A model generated the notes under the pieces. That model worked only from the letters and a program-made list of their open reading frames with translations. It did no database searches and was not told where the DNA came from. From positions 1-62,315 of the forward strand of contig JAQUAX010000018.1 in NCBI GenBank assembly GCA_028687035.1: a stretch of 62,315 nucleotides of DNA. The letters are read 5' to 3'. The position numbers were made by a program, and so were the translations under genes. Within the stretch, counting starts at the first letter, position 1. Each line of letters starts with the position of its first letter. The DNA comes from Dechloromonas sp. Lineage in GTDB: Bacteria; Pseudomonadota; Gammaproteobacteria; Burkholderiales; Rhodocyclaceae. Below are positions 18,220 to 27,989 of the stretch, piece by piece.

Positions 18220-18686
18220 GGTTTTTTCAATGCGCCGCTGGCCTGTTCGAGGGCGCGTTCGAGGTAGGTCGGGTAGAAGTCGGCGAGCAGTGCGCCGACG
18301 ATCGGTGCGGCGAGCTGCCTGCCGTCCGGGCCGTAGAAGGCGACGACCGGCACCAGGCGGATTTTCTCGCGGGCGGCGAAGGCGGCGTGCGTGGTCCGGC
18401 CGCCGGCGAAATCGACGAGCGGCGTCGCGCGGTCCTGGCCGATTTCGCGGACGACGACGCGGCGCGCGTAGCGCGGGTCGGCGGCCAGCGGCTTCAGGTA
18501 GTCGCGCTTCACCGTCTCGCAATAGCGGCAGTCGGCCCGGCTGTACAGCACGACCAGCGGACCGCCGGCACGGGCCGCGGCGGCGGCCTCGGCGCCCAGG
18601 TCGGCGGCGGCCGGCAGCCCGGGAGCGGCGCTGGCGCCGCATGCTAGAATCAGCCCTCCGCAAAGACCAGCCCAGAACCGCATCAT
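18216..18686 (-). CDS. Exported thioredoxin-like protein
   Basis: This 156-residue protein has an N-terminal export signal ([20 protein letters not shown]). It could be cleaved after ASA or lipidated at the LILAC cysteine. A thioredoxin-like fold follows with a CRYC redox pair in [14 protein letters not shown], and a [11 protein letters not shown] segment holds the expected cis-proline. It probably works as a periplasmic thiol oxidoreductase. GGAG precedes the paired ATGs; the second ATG at 18683 is equally possible. Its start codon overlaps the divergent hemC start, so the two genes have no intergenic space. Confidence 0.75.
   Translation of the reverse strand: MMRFWAGLCGGLILACGASAAPGLPAAADLGAEAAAAARAGGPLVVLYSRADCRYCETVKRDYLKPLAADPRYARRVVVREIGQDRATPLVDFAGGRTTHAAFAAREKIRLVPVVAFYGPDGRQLAAPIVGALLADFYPTYLERALEQASGALKKP
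18645..18650 (+). promoter_or_regulatory. Candidate hemC promoter -10 box
   Basis: TAGAAT lies 34 bases before the hemC ATG, inside the first codons of the divergent thioredoxin-like gene. No good -35 is seen. Because hemC has no intergenic region, its promoter must lie within the neighbour's coding sequence, and this is the best candidate. Confidence 0.35.
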
Positions 18687-19620
18687 GTCCGCTCCGTCGA
18701 AAATCGTCATCGCCTCCCGTGAATCCCGCCTGGCCATGTGGCAGGCCGTGCATGTCCAGGGACGACTGGCGAGTCTAAATCCGGGGGCGGAAGTTGTCAT
18801 TCTCGGCATGACCACCAAGGGCGACCAGATCCTCGACCGGCCGCTCTCGCAGATCGGCGGCAAGGGCCTGTTCATCAAGGAACTCGAGGTCGCGATGCAG
18901 GAAGGCCGCGCCCACCTCGCCGTGCATTCGATGAAGGACGTGCCGATGGTGATGCCCGAAGGCTTCGTGCTGGCCGCCATCTCGGCCCGCGAAAACCCGC
19001 GCGACGCCTTCGTTTCCAGCAAGTACAACGGCCTCGACGAGCTGCCGGCCGGCGCCGTCGTCGGCACCTCCAGCCTGCGCCGCGAAGCCATTCTGCGCGC
19101 CAGGTATCCGCAACTGGTCATCAAGAGCCTGCGCGGCAACCTCGATACCCGGCTGAAGAAGCTCGACGCCGGCGAGTACGACGCGATCATCCTGGCCGCC
19201 GCCGGCCTGATCCGCCTCGGCCTCAAGGACCGCATCAAGGCCGTGCTGACGCCCGAGCAGTCGCTGCCGGCGCCGGGCCAGGGCGCGCTCGGCATCGAAC
19301 TGGTCGACGGCGACGCGGCGATGGCTGCCGTCGTCGCGCCGCTGAACGACCGGGAAACCGCCCACTGCGTGCGCGCCGAACGCGCGCTGTCGCGGGCGCT
19401 CGGCGGCTCCTGCCAGGTGCCGCTCGGCGGCTATGCGGTGATCGACAACGGCGAGCTGTGGCTGCGCGGCTTCGTCGCCAGCGTCGACGGCAAGGAAATG
19501 GTCGCCGGCGAAGTGCGCGGCAATCCGGCCGACGACGAGGCGCTCGGCCGCCAGTTGGCCGACGAGCTGCGCGCCCGCGGCGCCGGCGCCATCCTGGAAA
19601 AGCTCGCCCACTGCGGCTGA
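18685..19620 (+). CDS. hemC: Porphobilinogen deaminase (hydroxymethylbilane synthase)
   Basis: HemC condenses four porphobilinogens into hydroxymethylbilane. The 311-residue protein has the N-terminal [11 protein letters not shown], the catalytic region [14 protein letters not shown] (Asp of KDVP) and the dipyrromethane cofactor cysteine Cys243 in [11 protein letters not shown]. It is the first gene of hemC-hemD-hemX-hemY, with the stop codon sharing a base with the hemD start. No clear Shine-Dalgarno sequence is visible before the ATG. Confidence 0.97.
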   Translation: MSAPSKIVIASRESRLAMWQAVHVQGRLASLNPGAEVVILGMTTKGDQILDRPLSQIGGKGLFIKELEVAMQEGRAHLAVHSMKDVPMVMPEGFVLAAISARENPRDAFVSSKYNGLDELPAGAVVGTSSLRREAILRARYPQLVIKSLRGNLDTRLKKLDAGEYDAIILAAAGLIRLGLKDRIKAVLTPEQSLPAPGQGALGIELVDGDAAMAAVVAPLNDRETAHCVRAERALSRALGGSCQVPLGGYAVIDNGELWLRGFVASVDGKEMVAGEVRGNPADDEALGRQLADELRARGAGAILEKLAHCG

Positions 19621-20399
19621 TGAGACCCGGCCCGCTCGCCGGCAGGACCGTCGTCGTCACCCGGCCGCGCGGCCAGGCGGACGGGCTGGCCGGAGCGATC
19701 GCCGCGGCGGGCGGCACGGCGCTGCTCTTTCCCCTGCTCGAGATTTCGCCGGCGGACGACCCGCGGTCGCTGGCCGAAGCCGTCGACCGGCTGGCCGACA
19801 CTGCTGTCGCCGTTTTCGTCAGCCCGAACGCGGTCGACCATGCGCTGCCGGCCATTCTGGCACGCGGTCCCTGGCCGGCCGGGCTGCTGCCGGCGGCGGT
19901 CGGACAGGGCACGGTCCGGGCGCTCGCCGCACGCGGCGTCGAGGGCTGCGTCGCCCCCGTCGACCGCCAGGACTCGGAAGGCCTGCTCGCCTGTCCCGAA
20001 CTCGCCGCGTCGCGGGTCGCCGGCCGCCGGGTCGCGATCTTCCGCGGCGACGGCGGTCGCGAGCTGCTCGCCGACACGCTGCGCGAACGCGGCGCGACGG
20101 TCGATTGCGTGACCTGCTACCACCGTTCCGGGCCGCCCGGCGCGATCGGCACGCTGCTCGCCGCCTGGCGGGACGGCCGGCTCGACGCGCTGACCGTGTC
20201 GAGCAGCGAAGGGCTGCGCCACCTGGCCGGCCTGCTCGACGCCGAAGGGCGCCGCTACCTGCAAGCCACGCCGCTTTTCGTGCCGCATCCGCGCATCGCC
20301 GAACAGGCGCGCGAACTCGGCCTGGAGCGGATTATTGTCACCGCAGCCGCCGATGCCGGCCTCGTCGCCGGTCTGGCTGCTTATAATTGGCCGGCATGA
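19620..20399 (+). CDS. hemD: Uroporphyrinogen-III synthase
   Basis: HemD closes and isomerises hydroxymethylbilane to uroporphyrinogen III. The 259-residue length is right for this poorly conserved family. Supporting features are the opening VVVTRPRGQADGLAGAI, a VAVFVSPNAV segment and a second-half TVSSSEGLRHL. Identity rests partly on its place between hemC and hemX. The ATG overlaps the hemC stop by one base (TGATG), and its own stop overlaps the hemX start. Confidence 0.92.
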   Translation: MRPGPLAGRTVVVTRPRGQADGLAGAIAAAGGTALLFPLLEISPADDPRSLAEAVDRLADTAVAVFVSPNAVDHALPAILARGPWPAGLLPAAVGQGTVRALAARGVEGCVAPVDRQDSEGLLACPELAASRVAGRRVAIFRGDGGRELLADTLRERGATVDCVTCYHRSGPPGAIGTLLAAWRDGRLDALTVSSSEGLRHLAGLLDAEGRRYLQATPLFVPHPRIAEQARELGLERIIVTAAADAGLVAGLAAYNWPA

Positions 20400-21379
20400 T
20401 GACCGATAACGCTACTCCCCCGATCGAAGCGCCCGCGCCGCAAACCGCCGCGCGGGCTCCCCGGCGCCCGCTGGCGCTGATCCTCGCCATCGCCGCGCTG
20501 GCTGCGGCCGGCTGGCAGGCCTACGAAGGGCTGGGCCAGCGCGCGGCGGTCGTCGCGCTGCAGGCCGGCACGTCCGAGACCGACGCCGCGCTGAAGGCGC
20601 GGCTCGACGCCCTGCAGTCGCGCCTGGCCGCGCTCGAGGCGCCGGCGGCGCCCGCGCCCGAAGGCGACGCGGCGGACGGCCGCGAGGCCGCGCTGCTGCT
20701 CGAGGTCGAGCAGGCGCTGACGCTGGCCGGACAGCAGCTGCAGCTGGCCGGCAACGTGCCGGTCGCGCTGCTCGCGCTGCAGGGCGCCGACGCCCGCCTG
20801 GCCCGCGCCGACCGCCCGCAGTACCTGCCGCTGCGCAAGGCGCTGCTGAAGGACATCGAACGTCTGCAGGCACTGCCGCAGGCCGACCTGCCCGGCGTCG
20901 CGCTGCGCCTCGAGCAGCTCGCCGCCGGCATCGACCGCCTGCCGCTGGCCAGCCGCGGTCGACCGGCTGCCGAACCCGAAAAAGCGGTCGCCGCCGCTCC
21001 CGACGAGGCCTGGTGGCGCCGGGCCGGCCGCGAATTGTGGCAGGAGTTCAAGGGCCTGGTCCGCATTCAGCGCTTCGACCGCGACGACGCGGCGCTGCTG
21101 GCGCCGGAGCAGTCCTTCTTCCTGCGCGAGAACCTGAAGCTGCGCGTGCTGACTGCCCGCCTGGCGCTGTTCGCCCGCGACCAGGCCAGCTTCCGCAACG
21201 AGCTGAAGGTCGCCGACGACTGGCTCGGCCGCTTCTTCCTGGCCGACGACAAGACCGTGCAGGCGGCGCAGGCGACGCTGCGTCAGGCGCTGGCCCTGGA
21301 ACTGGCCGGTCAGCTGCCGACCCTGGCCGACAGCGAGGCGGCGTTGCGCAAGCTGGGCCCCGCCGGAGAAAAGCGGTGA
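20396..21379 (+). CDS. hemX: HemX-like uroporphyrinogen-III C-methyltransferase family protein
   Basis: This 327-residue protein has one N-terminal membrane anchor (LALILAIAALAAAGWQAY, about 28-45). A coiled-coil-prone stretch and a helical domain face the periplasm. It matches the HemX family despite that family's misleading methyltransferase name: there is no SAM motif. It is thought to assist haem synthesis at the membrane. A second ATG at 20399 could be the start. It overlaps both hemD and hemY, so the whole operon is translationally coupled. A TATAAT-like sequence at 20384-20389 within hemD might act as an internal promoter. Confidence 0.85.
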   Translation: MMTDNATPPIEAPAPQTAARAPRRPLALILAIAALAAAGWQAYEGLGQRAAVVALQAGTSETDAALKARLDALQSRLAALEAPAAPAPEGDAADGREAALLLEVEQALTLAGQQLQLAGNVPVALLALQGADARLARADRPQYLPLRKALLKDIERLQALPQADLPGVALRLEQLAAGIDRLPLASRGRPAAEPEKAVAAAPDEAWWRRAGRELWQEFKGLVRIQRFDRDDAALLAPEQSFFLRENLKLRVLTARLALFARDQASFRNELKVADDWLGRFFLADDKTVQAAQATLRQALALELAGQLPTLADSEAALRKLGPAGEKR

Positions 21380-22554
21380 GGGCGCTGTTCTGGATCGTCG
21401 CGCTGTTCGCGCTGGCCGTGGCGCTGGCGCTCGGCGCCCGGGCCAACGACGGCTACGTGCTGCTGGTGCTGCCGCCCTGGCGGGCCGAAGTCTCGCTGAA
21501 CCTGTTCCTGATCGCGCTGCTGGCGCTGCTGCTCGGCGCCTACGCCGGGCTGCGCGTCCTCGGCGCGACGCTGGCGCTGCCCGGCCGGGTCAGCGCCTAC
21601 CGGGCGCAGCGCCGGCGCGAGCGGGCGGCCGGGGTATTCCAGGATGCCGTCCGCCTGCTGTTCGAAGGCCGTTTCGGCCAGGCGCTGAAAAAGGCGACCG
21701 AAGCCCATGCCGCCGGCACGGCGCCGGGGCTGTCGGCGCTGATCGCGGCGCGCGCCGCGCAGCGCATGCGCGAATCCGGCAAGCAGCAGGGCTGGCTGGA
21801 GCGGGCCAAGATCGACGATCCGCGGACCGAGGCGGCGACGCTGATGCTCGAGGCCGAGATGATGAACGAGGAGCGCCGCTTCGACGCGGCGCTGGGCGCG
21901 CTGGAGCGCCTGCAGCAACGGCACGGCCGGCACATCGCTGCGCTCCGCCTGGAGCTGCGCGCGCGTCAGGGCGCCGGCGACTGGGACGGCGTGCTTCGCC
22001 TGTTGCGCCAGCTCGACAAGCGCGATGCGCTGCCACCGGAACTGGTGCGCGGTGTCCGCGCCAAGGCGCACCTCGCCAACATCGAGCGCCTGGCCGGCGA
22101 CGCGGCGCAGCTTGCCACCTACCTGCGCCAATTGCCGGACGACGAGCGCGGCCAGGGCGTCGCTGCCGCCGCGGCCCGCGCATTGGCCACGCTGGGGGCG
22201 GTGCCGGAGGCCCAGCGGCTGATCGAATCGGCTTTCGATGCCGACGACGTGTGGCGTCCGGAACTGGCCGAAATCTACGGCCGGCTGGCCGGCAGCGAGC
22301 AGACCGCGCGTATCGCGCGCGCCGAAACCTGGCTGCGCCAGCACCCGGACGACGCGGCGCTGCTGCTGGCGCTGGGCCGCATGTGCGTGCGCCAGCGGCT
22401 GTGGGGCAAGGCGCAGAGCTACCTGGAGGCGGCGCTGTCGGTCGAGGCTTCGCCGGCGGTGCATCTGGAACTGGCCAGCCTGTTCGACCAGCTCGACAAG
22501 ACCGACGAGGCCAACCGCCACTACCGGGCCAGCGCGGCGCTGGCCGGCGCCTGA
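21376..22554 (+). CDS. hemY: HemY tetratricopeptide membrane protein
   Basis: This is a 392-residue proteobacterial HemY (not protoporphyrinogen oxidase). Two N-terminal membrane helices (about 1-22 and 39-62) enclose DGYVLLVLPPWRAEVS. A cytoplasmic TPR array follows, ending in a clear TPR pair (YLEAALSVEASPAVHLELASL). The protein may act as a scaffold for haem enzymes at the membrane. Translation starts at a GTG that overlaps the hemX stop codon. It ends 13 bases before convergent hemF. Confidence 0.88.
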   Translation: MRALFWIVALFALAVALALGARANDGYVLLVLPPWRAEVSLNLFLIALLALLLGAYAGLRVLGATLALPGRVSAYRAQRRRERAAGVFQDAVRLLFEGRFGQALKKATEAHAAGTAPGLSALIAARAAQRMRESGKQQGWLERAKIDDPRTEAATLMLEAEMMNEERRFDAALGALERLQQRHGRHIAALRLELRARQGAGDWDGVLRLLRQLDKRDALPPELVRGVRAKAHLANIERLAGDAAQLATYLRQLPDDERGQGVAAAAARALATLGAVPEAQRLIESAFDADDVWRPELAEIYGRLAGSEQTARIARAETWLRQHPDDAALLLALGRMCVRQRLWGKAQSYLEAALSVEASPAVHLELASLFDQLDKTDEANRHYRASAALAGA

Positions 22555-22567
22555 CGCCGGCCGGGCC

Positions 22568-23464
22568 TCAGGCCCAGTCCTGAGGCTGCAGGAAGACCTC
22601 GTACAGTTCGGCTTCCGGCGTGCCGGCCTCGGGTTTCCAGTCGTAGCGCCATTTGACGACGGGGGGCAGCGACATCAGGATGGACTCGGTGCGCCCGCCC
22701 GACTGCAGGCCGAACAGCGTGCCGCGGTCCCAGACCAGGTTGAACTCGACGTAGCGGCCGCGCCGGTAGGCCTGGAAATCGCGCTCGCGCTCGCCGTAGG
22801 GCGTGTCGCGGCGCTTCGCCAGCACCGGCAGGTAGGCCTGCGTGAAGGCATTGCCGACGGCCTGGGTCAGCGCGAAGCAGCGCTCGAAGCCGCCTTCGTT
22901 GAGGTCGTCGAAGAAAACGCCGCCGACGCCGCGCGGCTCGTTGCGGTGCTTCAGGAAGAAGTACTCGTCGCACCATTTCTTGTAGCGGGGATAGACGTCG
23001 TCGCCGAACGGCGCCAGCGCGTCCCTGCAGGTCCGGTGGAAATGGGCGACGTCCTCGCGTTGACCGTAATAGGGCGTCATGTCCATGCCGCCGCCGAACC
23101 ACCAGACGTCTTCCTCGCCCGGCTTGGTCGCGACGAAGCAGCGCACGTTCATGTGCGCGGTCGGGCAGTAGGGATTGCGCGGGTGCAGCACCAGCGACAC
23201 GCCCATCGCCTCCCAGGCGCGGCCGGCCAGCTGCGGGCGGACCGCGGTCGCCGACGCGGGCAGCGACTGGCCGGTGACGTGCGAGAAATTGACGCCGCCG
23301 CGCTCGAAGAATCCGCCGTCCTCGATCAGCCGCGAAATGCCGCCGCCGCCTTCGGGGCGCTCCCAGGAGTCGGTGCGGAAGGGCTGGCCGTCGAAGGTTT
23401 CGAGTTCCTCGACGATGCGGGACTGGAGGGTGGTGAAGTAGGTTTTGAGGATCTGGGTGTCCAT
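22568..23464 (-). CDS. hemF: Oxygen-dependent coproporphyrinogen III oxidase
   Basis: HemF uses O2 to decarboxylate coproporphyrinogen III to protoporphyrinogen IX. The 298-residue protein has the family blocks [33 protein letters not shown] and [16 protein letters not shown]. The aerobic form shows that the organism makes haem with oxygen present; whether it also has hemN cannot be seen here. I chose the ATG at 23464. It lies convergent with the hemC-D-X-Y operon, completing a haem locus. Confidence 0.96.
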   Translation of the reverse strand: MDTQILKTYFTTLQSRIVEELETFDGQPFRTDSWERPEGGGGISRLIEDGGFFERGGVNFSHVTGQSLPASATAVRPQLAGRAWEAMGVSLVLHPRNPYCPTAHMNVRCFVATKPGEEDVWWFGGGMDMTPYYGQREDVAHFHRTCRDALAPFGDDVYPRYKKWCDEYFFLKHRNEPRGVGGVFFDDLNEGGFERCFALTQAVGNAFTQAYLPVLAKRRDTPYGERERDFQAYRRGRYVEFNLVWDRGTLFGLQSGGRTESILMSLPPVVKWRYDWKPEAGTPEAELYEVFLQPQDWA

Positions 23465-23512
23465 TGGGGGCCTTTTGCAGTGGGCTTGTTGGAATGGTTT
23501 TTTGCTGTCGGG

Positions 23513-23570
23513 TTCCGCGCCTGACGCGCGGGCGTCAGGCGCGGAAAGTAAGCACCAACCGTCAGGCGCG
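23513..23570. repeat. GC-rich palindrome plus extra half-site
   Basis: A perfect 15-bp inverted repeat (23513-23527 with 23532-23546) has a four-base loop. The 11-base sequence CGTCAGGCGCG of its right arm recurs at 23560-23570. It lies between the purD stop and the hemF start, both on the minus strand. It has no adjoining T-run, so it is not a standard terminator. A REP-like element or an operator is possible. Confidence 0.6.
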
Positions 23571-23589
23571 CAACCCCCGCCCAAATCAA

Positions 23590-24867
23590 TCAGCGACTGA
23601 TCGCCCGATGCCCGATGTCCTTGCGGAACTGCATGCCGTCGAACTGGATCTGCGGAACGGCCTCGTAAGCGCGCTTCTGCGCCAGACGGACGTTCTCGCC
23701 CAGGGCCGTGACGCACAGCACGCGGCCGCCGCTGGTCAGCACCTTGCTGTCCTGCGTCGAGGTGCCGGCATGGAAGACGTGGCAGTCCTCGCCGAAGCGG
23801 TTGCCGGCCGGCAGGCCGTGGATCACGTCGCCCTTGCGCGGGGTGTCCGGGTAGTTGGCGGCGGCCAGCACGACCCCGAGCGCGACGCGGCGGTCCCATT
23901 CGGCCTCGATCTGGTCGAGCTTGCCGTCGATGCCGTGCTCGAGCAGCCTGACGAAGTCGGACTTCAGCCGCATCAGGATCGGCTGGGTTTCGGGATCGCC
24001 CATCCGGCAGTTGAATTCCAGCGTCTTCACCGAGCCGTCCTTGCCGATCATCAGGCCGGCGTACAGGAAACCGGTGAAGGGGATGCCGTCGGCCGCCATG
24101 CCGCGCACCGTCGGCAGGATGATCTCGCGCATCGCCTTGCCATGCACTTCCGGCGTCACCACCGGAGCCGGCGAGTAGGCGCCCATGCCGCCGGTGTTGG
24201 GGCCGGTGTCGCCGTCGCCGATGCGCTTGTGGTCCTGGCTGGAGGCCAGCGCCAGCACGTTCTTGCCATCGACCATGACGATGAAGCTGGCTTCCTCGCC
24301 GTCGAGGAATTCCTCGATGACGACGCGCGCGCCGGCGTCGCCCAGCTTGTTGCCGGACAGCATGTCGTCGATCGCGGCATGCGCCTCTTCAAGGGTCATC
24401 GCGACGACGACGCCCTTGCCGGCGGCCAGGCCGTCGGCCTTGATGACGATCGGGGCGCCCTTCCTGTCGATGTAGGCGTGCGCCGCGGTAGACTCGGAAA
24501 AAGTCTCGAATTCCGCGGTCGGGATGTTGTGCCGGGCCATGAAGCGCTTGGCGAAATCCTTCGAGGATTCCAGTTGCGCGGCTTCCCTGGTCGGTCCGAA
24601 GATCTTCAGGCCGCGGGCGCGGAACACGTTGACCACGCCGGCCGCCAGCGGCGCCTCGGGGCCGACGACGGTCAGGTGGATCTTGTTCTGCTCGGCGAAG
24701 TCGGCCAGCGCTTCCGGATCGGTGATATTCACGTTCTCCAGTTCATGCTCGCGCGCCGTGCCGGCATTGCCGGGGGCGACGTAAACCTTCTGCAGGCCGG
24801 GCGTCTGCGCCAGCTTCCAGGCCATGGCGTGCTCGCGGCCGCCGGAACCGATAACCAGTAGTTTCAT
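23590..24867 (-). CDS. purD: Phosphoribosylamine-glycine ligase
   Basis: PurD joins glycine to phosphoribosylamine with ATP, step two of purine synthesis. The 425-residue ATP-grasp enzyme starts [19 protein letters not shown], the family signature. It contains [14 protein letters not shown] for ATP binding and the metal-binding [11 protein letters not shown] segment. It is the last gene of the dusB-fis-purH-purD set; 127 bases separate it from purH and no terminator is visible between them. Confidence 0.97.
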   Translation of the reverse strand: MKLLVIGSGGREHAMAWKLAQTPGLQKVYVAPGNAGTAREHELENVNITDPEALADFAEQNKIHLTVVGPEAPLAAGVVNVFRARGLKIFGPTREAAQLESSKDFAKRFMARHNIPTAEFETFSESTAAHAYIDRKGAPIVIKADGLAAGKGVVVAMTLEEAHAAIDDMLSGNKLGDAGARVVIEEFLDGEEASFIVMVDGKNVLALASSQDHKRIGDGDTGPNTGGMGAYSPAPVVTPEVHGKAMREIILPTVRGMAADGIPFTGFLYAGLMIGKDGSVKTLEFNCRMGDPETQPILMRLKSDFVRLLEHGIDGKLDQIEAEWDRRVALGVVLAAANYPDTPRKGDVIHGLPAGNRFGEDCHVFHAGTSTQDSKVLTSGGRVLCVTALGENVRLAQKRAYEAVPQIQFDGMQFRKDIGHRAISR

Positions 24868-24994
24868 GGCTTTTCCTTGTTATATCCGAAGCAATTTCGT
24901 GGCCGGCAAAGCCGTGACGCGAAGACGAGCTGAAGACAGTGCTGTTGCACGGCGAGGCGAAGTCGACAAAGTCATGGCGCAGCCGGGCACGAAA

Positions 24995-26587
24995 TCAGTG
25001 GCGGAAGTGGCGGGCGCCGGTGAACACCATCGCGATGCCGTGTTCGTCGGCCGCCGCGATGACTTCCTCGTCGCGCATCGAGCCGCCCGGCTGGATCACC
25101 GCGACGGCGCCGGCTTCGGCCAGCACGTCGAGGCCGTCGCGGAACGGGAAGAAGGCATCCGACGCGACGACCGAACCCTTGAGTTCGAGGCCGGCGTTCT
25201 GCGCCTTGATGCTGGCGATCTTGGTCGAATCGACGCGGCTCATCTGGCCGGCGCCGACGCCCAGCGTCATGCCGCCGCCGCAGAAGACGATGGCGTTGGA
25301 TTTGACGAACTTGGCGACGCGTTCGGCGAACAGCAGGTCTTCGATCTGCTGCTCGGTCGGCTGCACCTTGGTGACGACCTTGAGGCCGGACGCCTGCGCG
25401 GTGAAATCGTCGGCCGTCTGCACCAGCAGGCCGCCACCGACGCGCTTCAGTTCCAGCTTGTTGAGGTCGCGGCCGAGCGGCACGACCAGCACGCGCAGGT
25501 TCTGCTTGCTGGCCAGCGCGGCCCTGGCTTCGACGGTGAAGGACGGGGCGATCAGCACTTCGACGAAGTGCTTGCGCGCGTTCATGGCGTCGACGACGTC
25601 GAGGCCGACTTCGTCATTGAAGGCGATGATGCCGCCGAAGGCCGACGTCGAGTCGGTCTTGAAGGCCTTTTCGTAGGCGCCGAGCAGCGTGCCGTCGATG
25701 GCGACGCCGCACGGGTTGGCGTGCTTGATGATGACGCAGGCCGGGACGTCGAAGGCCTTGACGCATTCCCACGCGGCGTCCGAGTCGGCGATGTTGTTGT
25801 ACGACAGTTCCTTGCCCTGCAGCTGGGTGTAGGCAGCGATGCTGCCCGGCAGCGCGGTGGTGTCGCGGTAGAAGGCGGCCTGCTGGTGCGAGTTCTCGCC
25901 GTAGCGCAGCGTCTCGACGCGGTCGAAGGCCAGTTGCAGCTTGGCCGGGAACACCGAGGGCACCGGCGCGGCGGCTTCCGGCTGTGCTTCGGCGCCGTCG
26001 TCGAGGCCGGTCAGCCAGTTGGCAATCATGCTGTCGTAGCGGGCGGTGTGCGTGAAGGCCTTCTTGGCCAGGCCGAAGCGGGTGCCAAGCTGCAGCGCGC
26101 CGCCGTTGGCCTTCATCTCGTCGAGCAGCGGCTGGTAGTCGGCCGGATCGGTGACGATCGCGACGCCGGCGTAGTTCTTGGCCGACGAGCGGACCATCGC
26201 CGGGCCGCCGATGTCGATGTTCTCGATCGCGTCGGCCAGCGTGACGCCGCTTTTCGCGATGGTCGCGGCGAACGGGTACAGGTTGACGCAGACCAGGTCG
26301 ATGGTCGGGATGCCGTGGGCTTCGATGGTCGCCATGTGCTCGGCCAGGTCGCGGCGGGCCAGGATGCCGCCATGCACCTTCGGGTGCAGCGTCTTGACGC
26401 GGCCGTCGAGCATTTCCGGGAAGCCGGTGTAGTCGCCGATTTCGGTGACGGCGAGGCCGGCGTCGCGCAGCATCTTGGCGGTGCCGCCGGTCGACAGCAG
26501 CTTGACGCCCTGCGCGGCGAGGCCCTGGGCGAATTCGAGTACACCCGTCTTGTCGGAGACGGAAATCAGCGCTTGTTGGATTTTCAT
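24995..26587 (-). CDS. purH: Bifunctional AICAR transformylase/IMP cyclohydrolase
   Basis: PurH performs the last two steps of IMP synthesis. The 530-residue protein has the N-terminal cyclohydrolase domain ([29 protein letters not shown]) and the C-terminal transformylase. The transformylase carries the Lys-His pair in [12 protein letters not shown] and the [10 protein letters not shown] segment. It follows fis by six bases, so it is probably cotranscribed with dusB and fis. Confidence 0.97.
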   Translation of the reverse strand: MKIQQALISVSDKTGVLEFAQGLAAQGVKLLSTGGTAKMLRDAGLAVTEIGDYTGFPEMLDGRVKTLHPKVHGGILARRDLAEHMATIEAHGIPTIDLVCVNLYPFAATIAKSGVTLADAIENIDIGGPAMVRSSAKNYAGVAIVTDPADYQPLLDEMKANGGALQLGTRFGLAKKAFTHTARYDSMIANWLTGLDDGAEAQPEAAAPVPSVFPAKLQLAFDRVETLRYGENSHQQAAFYRDTTALPGSIAAYTQLQGKELSYNNIADSDAAWECVKAFDVPACVIIKHANPCGVAIDGTLLGAYEKAFKTDSTSAFGGIIAFNDEVGLDVVDAMNARKHFVEVLIAPSFTVEARAALASKQNLRVLVVPLGRDLNKLELKRVGGGLLVQTADDFTAQASGLKVVTKVQPTEQQIEDLLFAERVAKFVKSNAIVFCGGGMTLGVGAGQMSRVDSTKIASIKAQNAGLELKGSVVASDAFFPFRDGLDVLAEAGAVAVIQPGGSMRDEEVIAAADEHGIAMVFTGARHFRH

Positions 26588-26593
26588 GGCGAT

Positions 26594-26827
26594 TTACAGA
26601 AGTTGATGTTCAGTGAGTTTCTTGCGCAGCGTGTTGCGGTTGATGCCCAGCATCTCCGCCGCCAGCGTCTGATTGTTGCCCGCCTTGGCGAGCACGACCT
26701 CGAGCATCGGCCGTTCGACGCTCTTGATGACCATGTCGTAGATGGCGGCGGGTTTCTCGCCATCGAGGTCACGGAAGTACTGCTCCAGCGAATCCGTGAC
26801 GCATTTCCCCAGATCGTGTTGGCTCAT
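26594..26827 (-). CDS. fis: Fis nucleoid-associated DNA-binding protein
   Basis: This 77-residue protein matches the C-terminal three quarters of enterobacterial Fis (98 residues). It has helices AAIYDMVIKSVERPMLEVVL and the helix-turn-helix NQTLAAEMLGINRNTLRKKL. The N-terminal beta-hairpin arms that contact Hin/Gin invertases are missing, as is usual outside enterics. Fis bends DNA and activates rRNA promoters. The gene follows dusB with an ATGA overlap, the classical dusB-fis order, and precedes purH. Confidence 0.95.
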   Translation of the reverse strand: MSQHDLGKCVTDSLEQYFRDLDGEKPAAIYDMVIKSVERPMLEVVLAKAGNNQTLAAEMLGINRNTLRKKLTEHQLL

Positions 26828-27840
26828 GCTGCCAACGCCTCCTCGTTGTCGTATTTCAGCAGTTCGTTCTCCGCGGCGAGCCGCGAGAAGAAGTCATTGA
26901 TCGCCTGCATCTGTTGGTCGATGCTGGGCAGTACGTTCATTTCCTTGCGGAAGGCCGCCGAGCCGGTCAGTCCCTTGGTGTACCAGGAGATGTGCTTGCG
27001 GGCGACCTTGAGGCCGGTGTCGGCGCCGTAGAAGGCGTACAGGTCCTCGAGGTGGGCAAGCAGGATCGCGTGGATCTCGCTGACCCGGACCGCCGGCAGG
27101 TGCTCGCCGGTCTTCAGGTAGTGCTCGATCTCCCGGAACAGCCAGGGGCGCCCCTGCGCGGCGCGGCCGATCATCAGGCCGTCGGCGCCGGTGGCGTCGA
27201 GCACGTGCTTCGCCTTTTCCGGCGTCGTGATGTCGCCGTTGGCGATCACCGGAATCTTCACCAGCGTCTTGACCATCGCGATGGTGTCGTACTCGGCCTC
27301 GCCGGTGTATTGCTGGCAGCGCGTCCGGCCGTGGATCGCGACGGCGCGCACGCCCGCCGACTCGGCGATGCGCGCGATGGTCGGCGCGTTGCGGTTGGCC
27401 AGGTTCCAGCCGGTGCGGAATTTCAGCGTGACCGGGGTGTCCGGAATGGCGCCGACGACGGCGTCCAGAATCCGGCCGACCAGCTGTTCGTCCTGCATCA
27501 GCGCCGAGCCGGCCATCACGTTGCAGACCTTCTTGGCCGGGCAGCCCATGTTGATGTCGATGATCTGCGCGCCGTTGTCGACGTTGTGCTTCGCCGCCTC
27601 GGCCATCATCTTCGGGTCGGCGCCGGCGATCTGCACCGAGATCGGTTCGACCTCGCCCTCGTGGTTCGCGCGGCGCAGCGTCTTCGCGCTGCCGTAAAGC
27701 AGCGAGTTCGAGGTGACCATTTCGGACACGGCGAGACCGGCGCCCATCTTCTTGCACAACTGGCGGAAGGGGCGATCGGTGACGCCGGCCATGGGCGCGA
27801 CGAACAAATTGTTGCGGAGCTGGAAGCCGACGAATTCCAT
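26824..27840 (-). CDS. dusB: tRNA-dihydrouridine synthase B
   Basis: DusB reduces uridine to dihydrouridine in tRNA using FMN and NADPH. The 338-residue protein opens with NLFVAPMAGVTDRPFRQLCKK, and its catalytic cysteine is in INMGCPAKKVCN. HGRTRCQQY and ANGDI(T) are further family blocks. It starts the dusB-fis-purH-purD group. A 149-base gap upstream separates it from ubiH and probably holds the promoter. Confidence 0.95.
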   Translation of the reverse strand: MEFVGFQLRNNLFVAPMAGVTDRPFRQLCKKMGAGLAVSEMVTSNSLLYGSAKTLRRANHEGEVEPISVQIAGADPKMMAEAAKHNVDNGAQIIDINMGCPAKKVCNVMAGSALMQDEQLVGRILDAVVGAIPDTPVTLKFRTGWNLANRNAPTIARIAESAGVRAVAIHGRTRCQQYTGEAEYDTIAMVKTLVKIPVIANGDITTPEKAKHVLDATGADGLMIGRAAQGRPWLFREIEHYLKTGEHLPAVRVSEIHAILLAHLEDLYAFYGADTGLKVARKHISWYTKGLTGSAAFRKEMNVLPSIDQQMQAINDFFSRLAAENELLKYDNEEALAA

Positions 27841-27989
27841 GGATGCAGGGCAGGGGTGAAGCAGGGGAAGGCGCGGATTCTACCTGAATCGGCGCCTAAA
27901 AAATAGTCAAATCGTAAAACCTGAAAGCCCGGAGGGTGAAGTGCGAAATATGACAGGAGTTTTGGCGTTTGGCCCGCCCGGGCGCCATC
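27841..27989 (-). promoter_or_regulatory. Region upstream of dusB-fis operon
   Basis: This gap probably holds the dusB-fis promoter. On the minus strand TAGAAT occurs at 27882-27877 and TTGACT about 22 bases further upstream. The spacing is too wide for a standard sigma-70 match, so the exact promoter is unclear. The middle of the gap is AT-rich. No clear terminator for ubiH is seen; its stop is at 27990. Confidence 0.35.
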
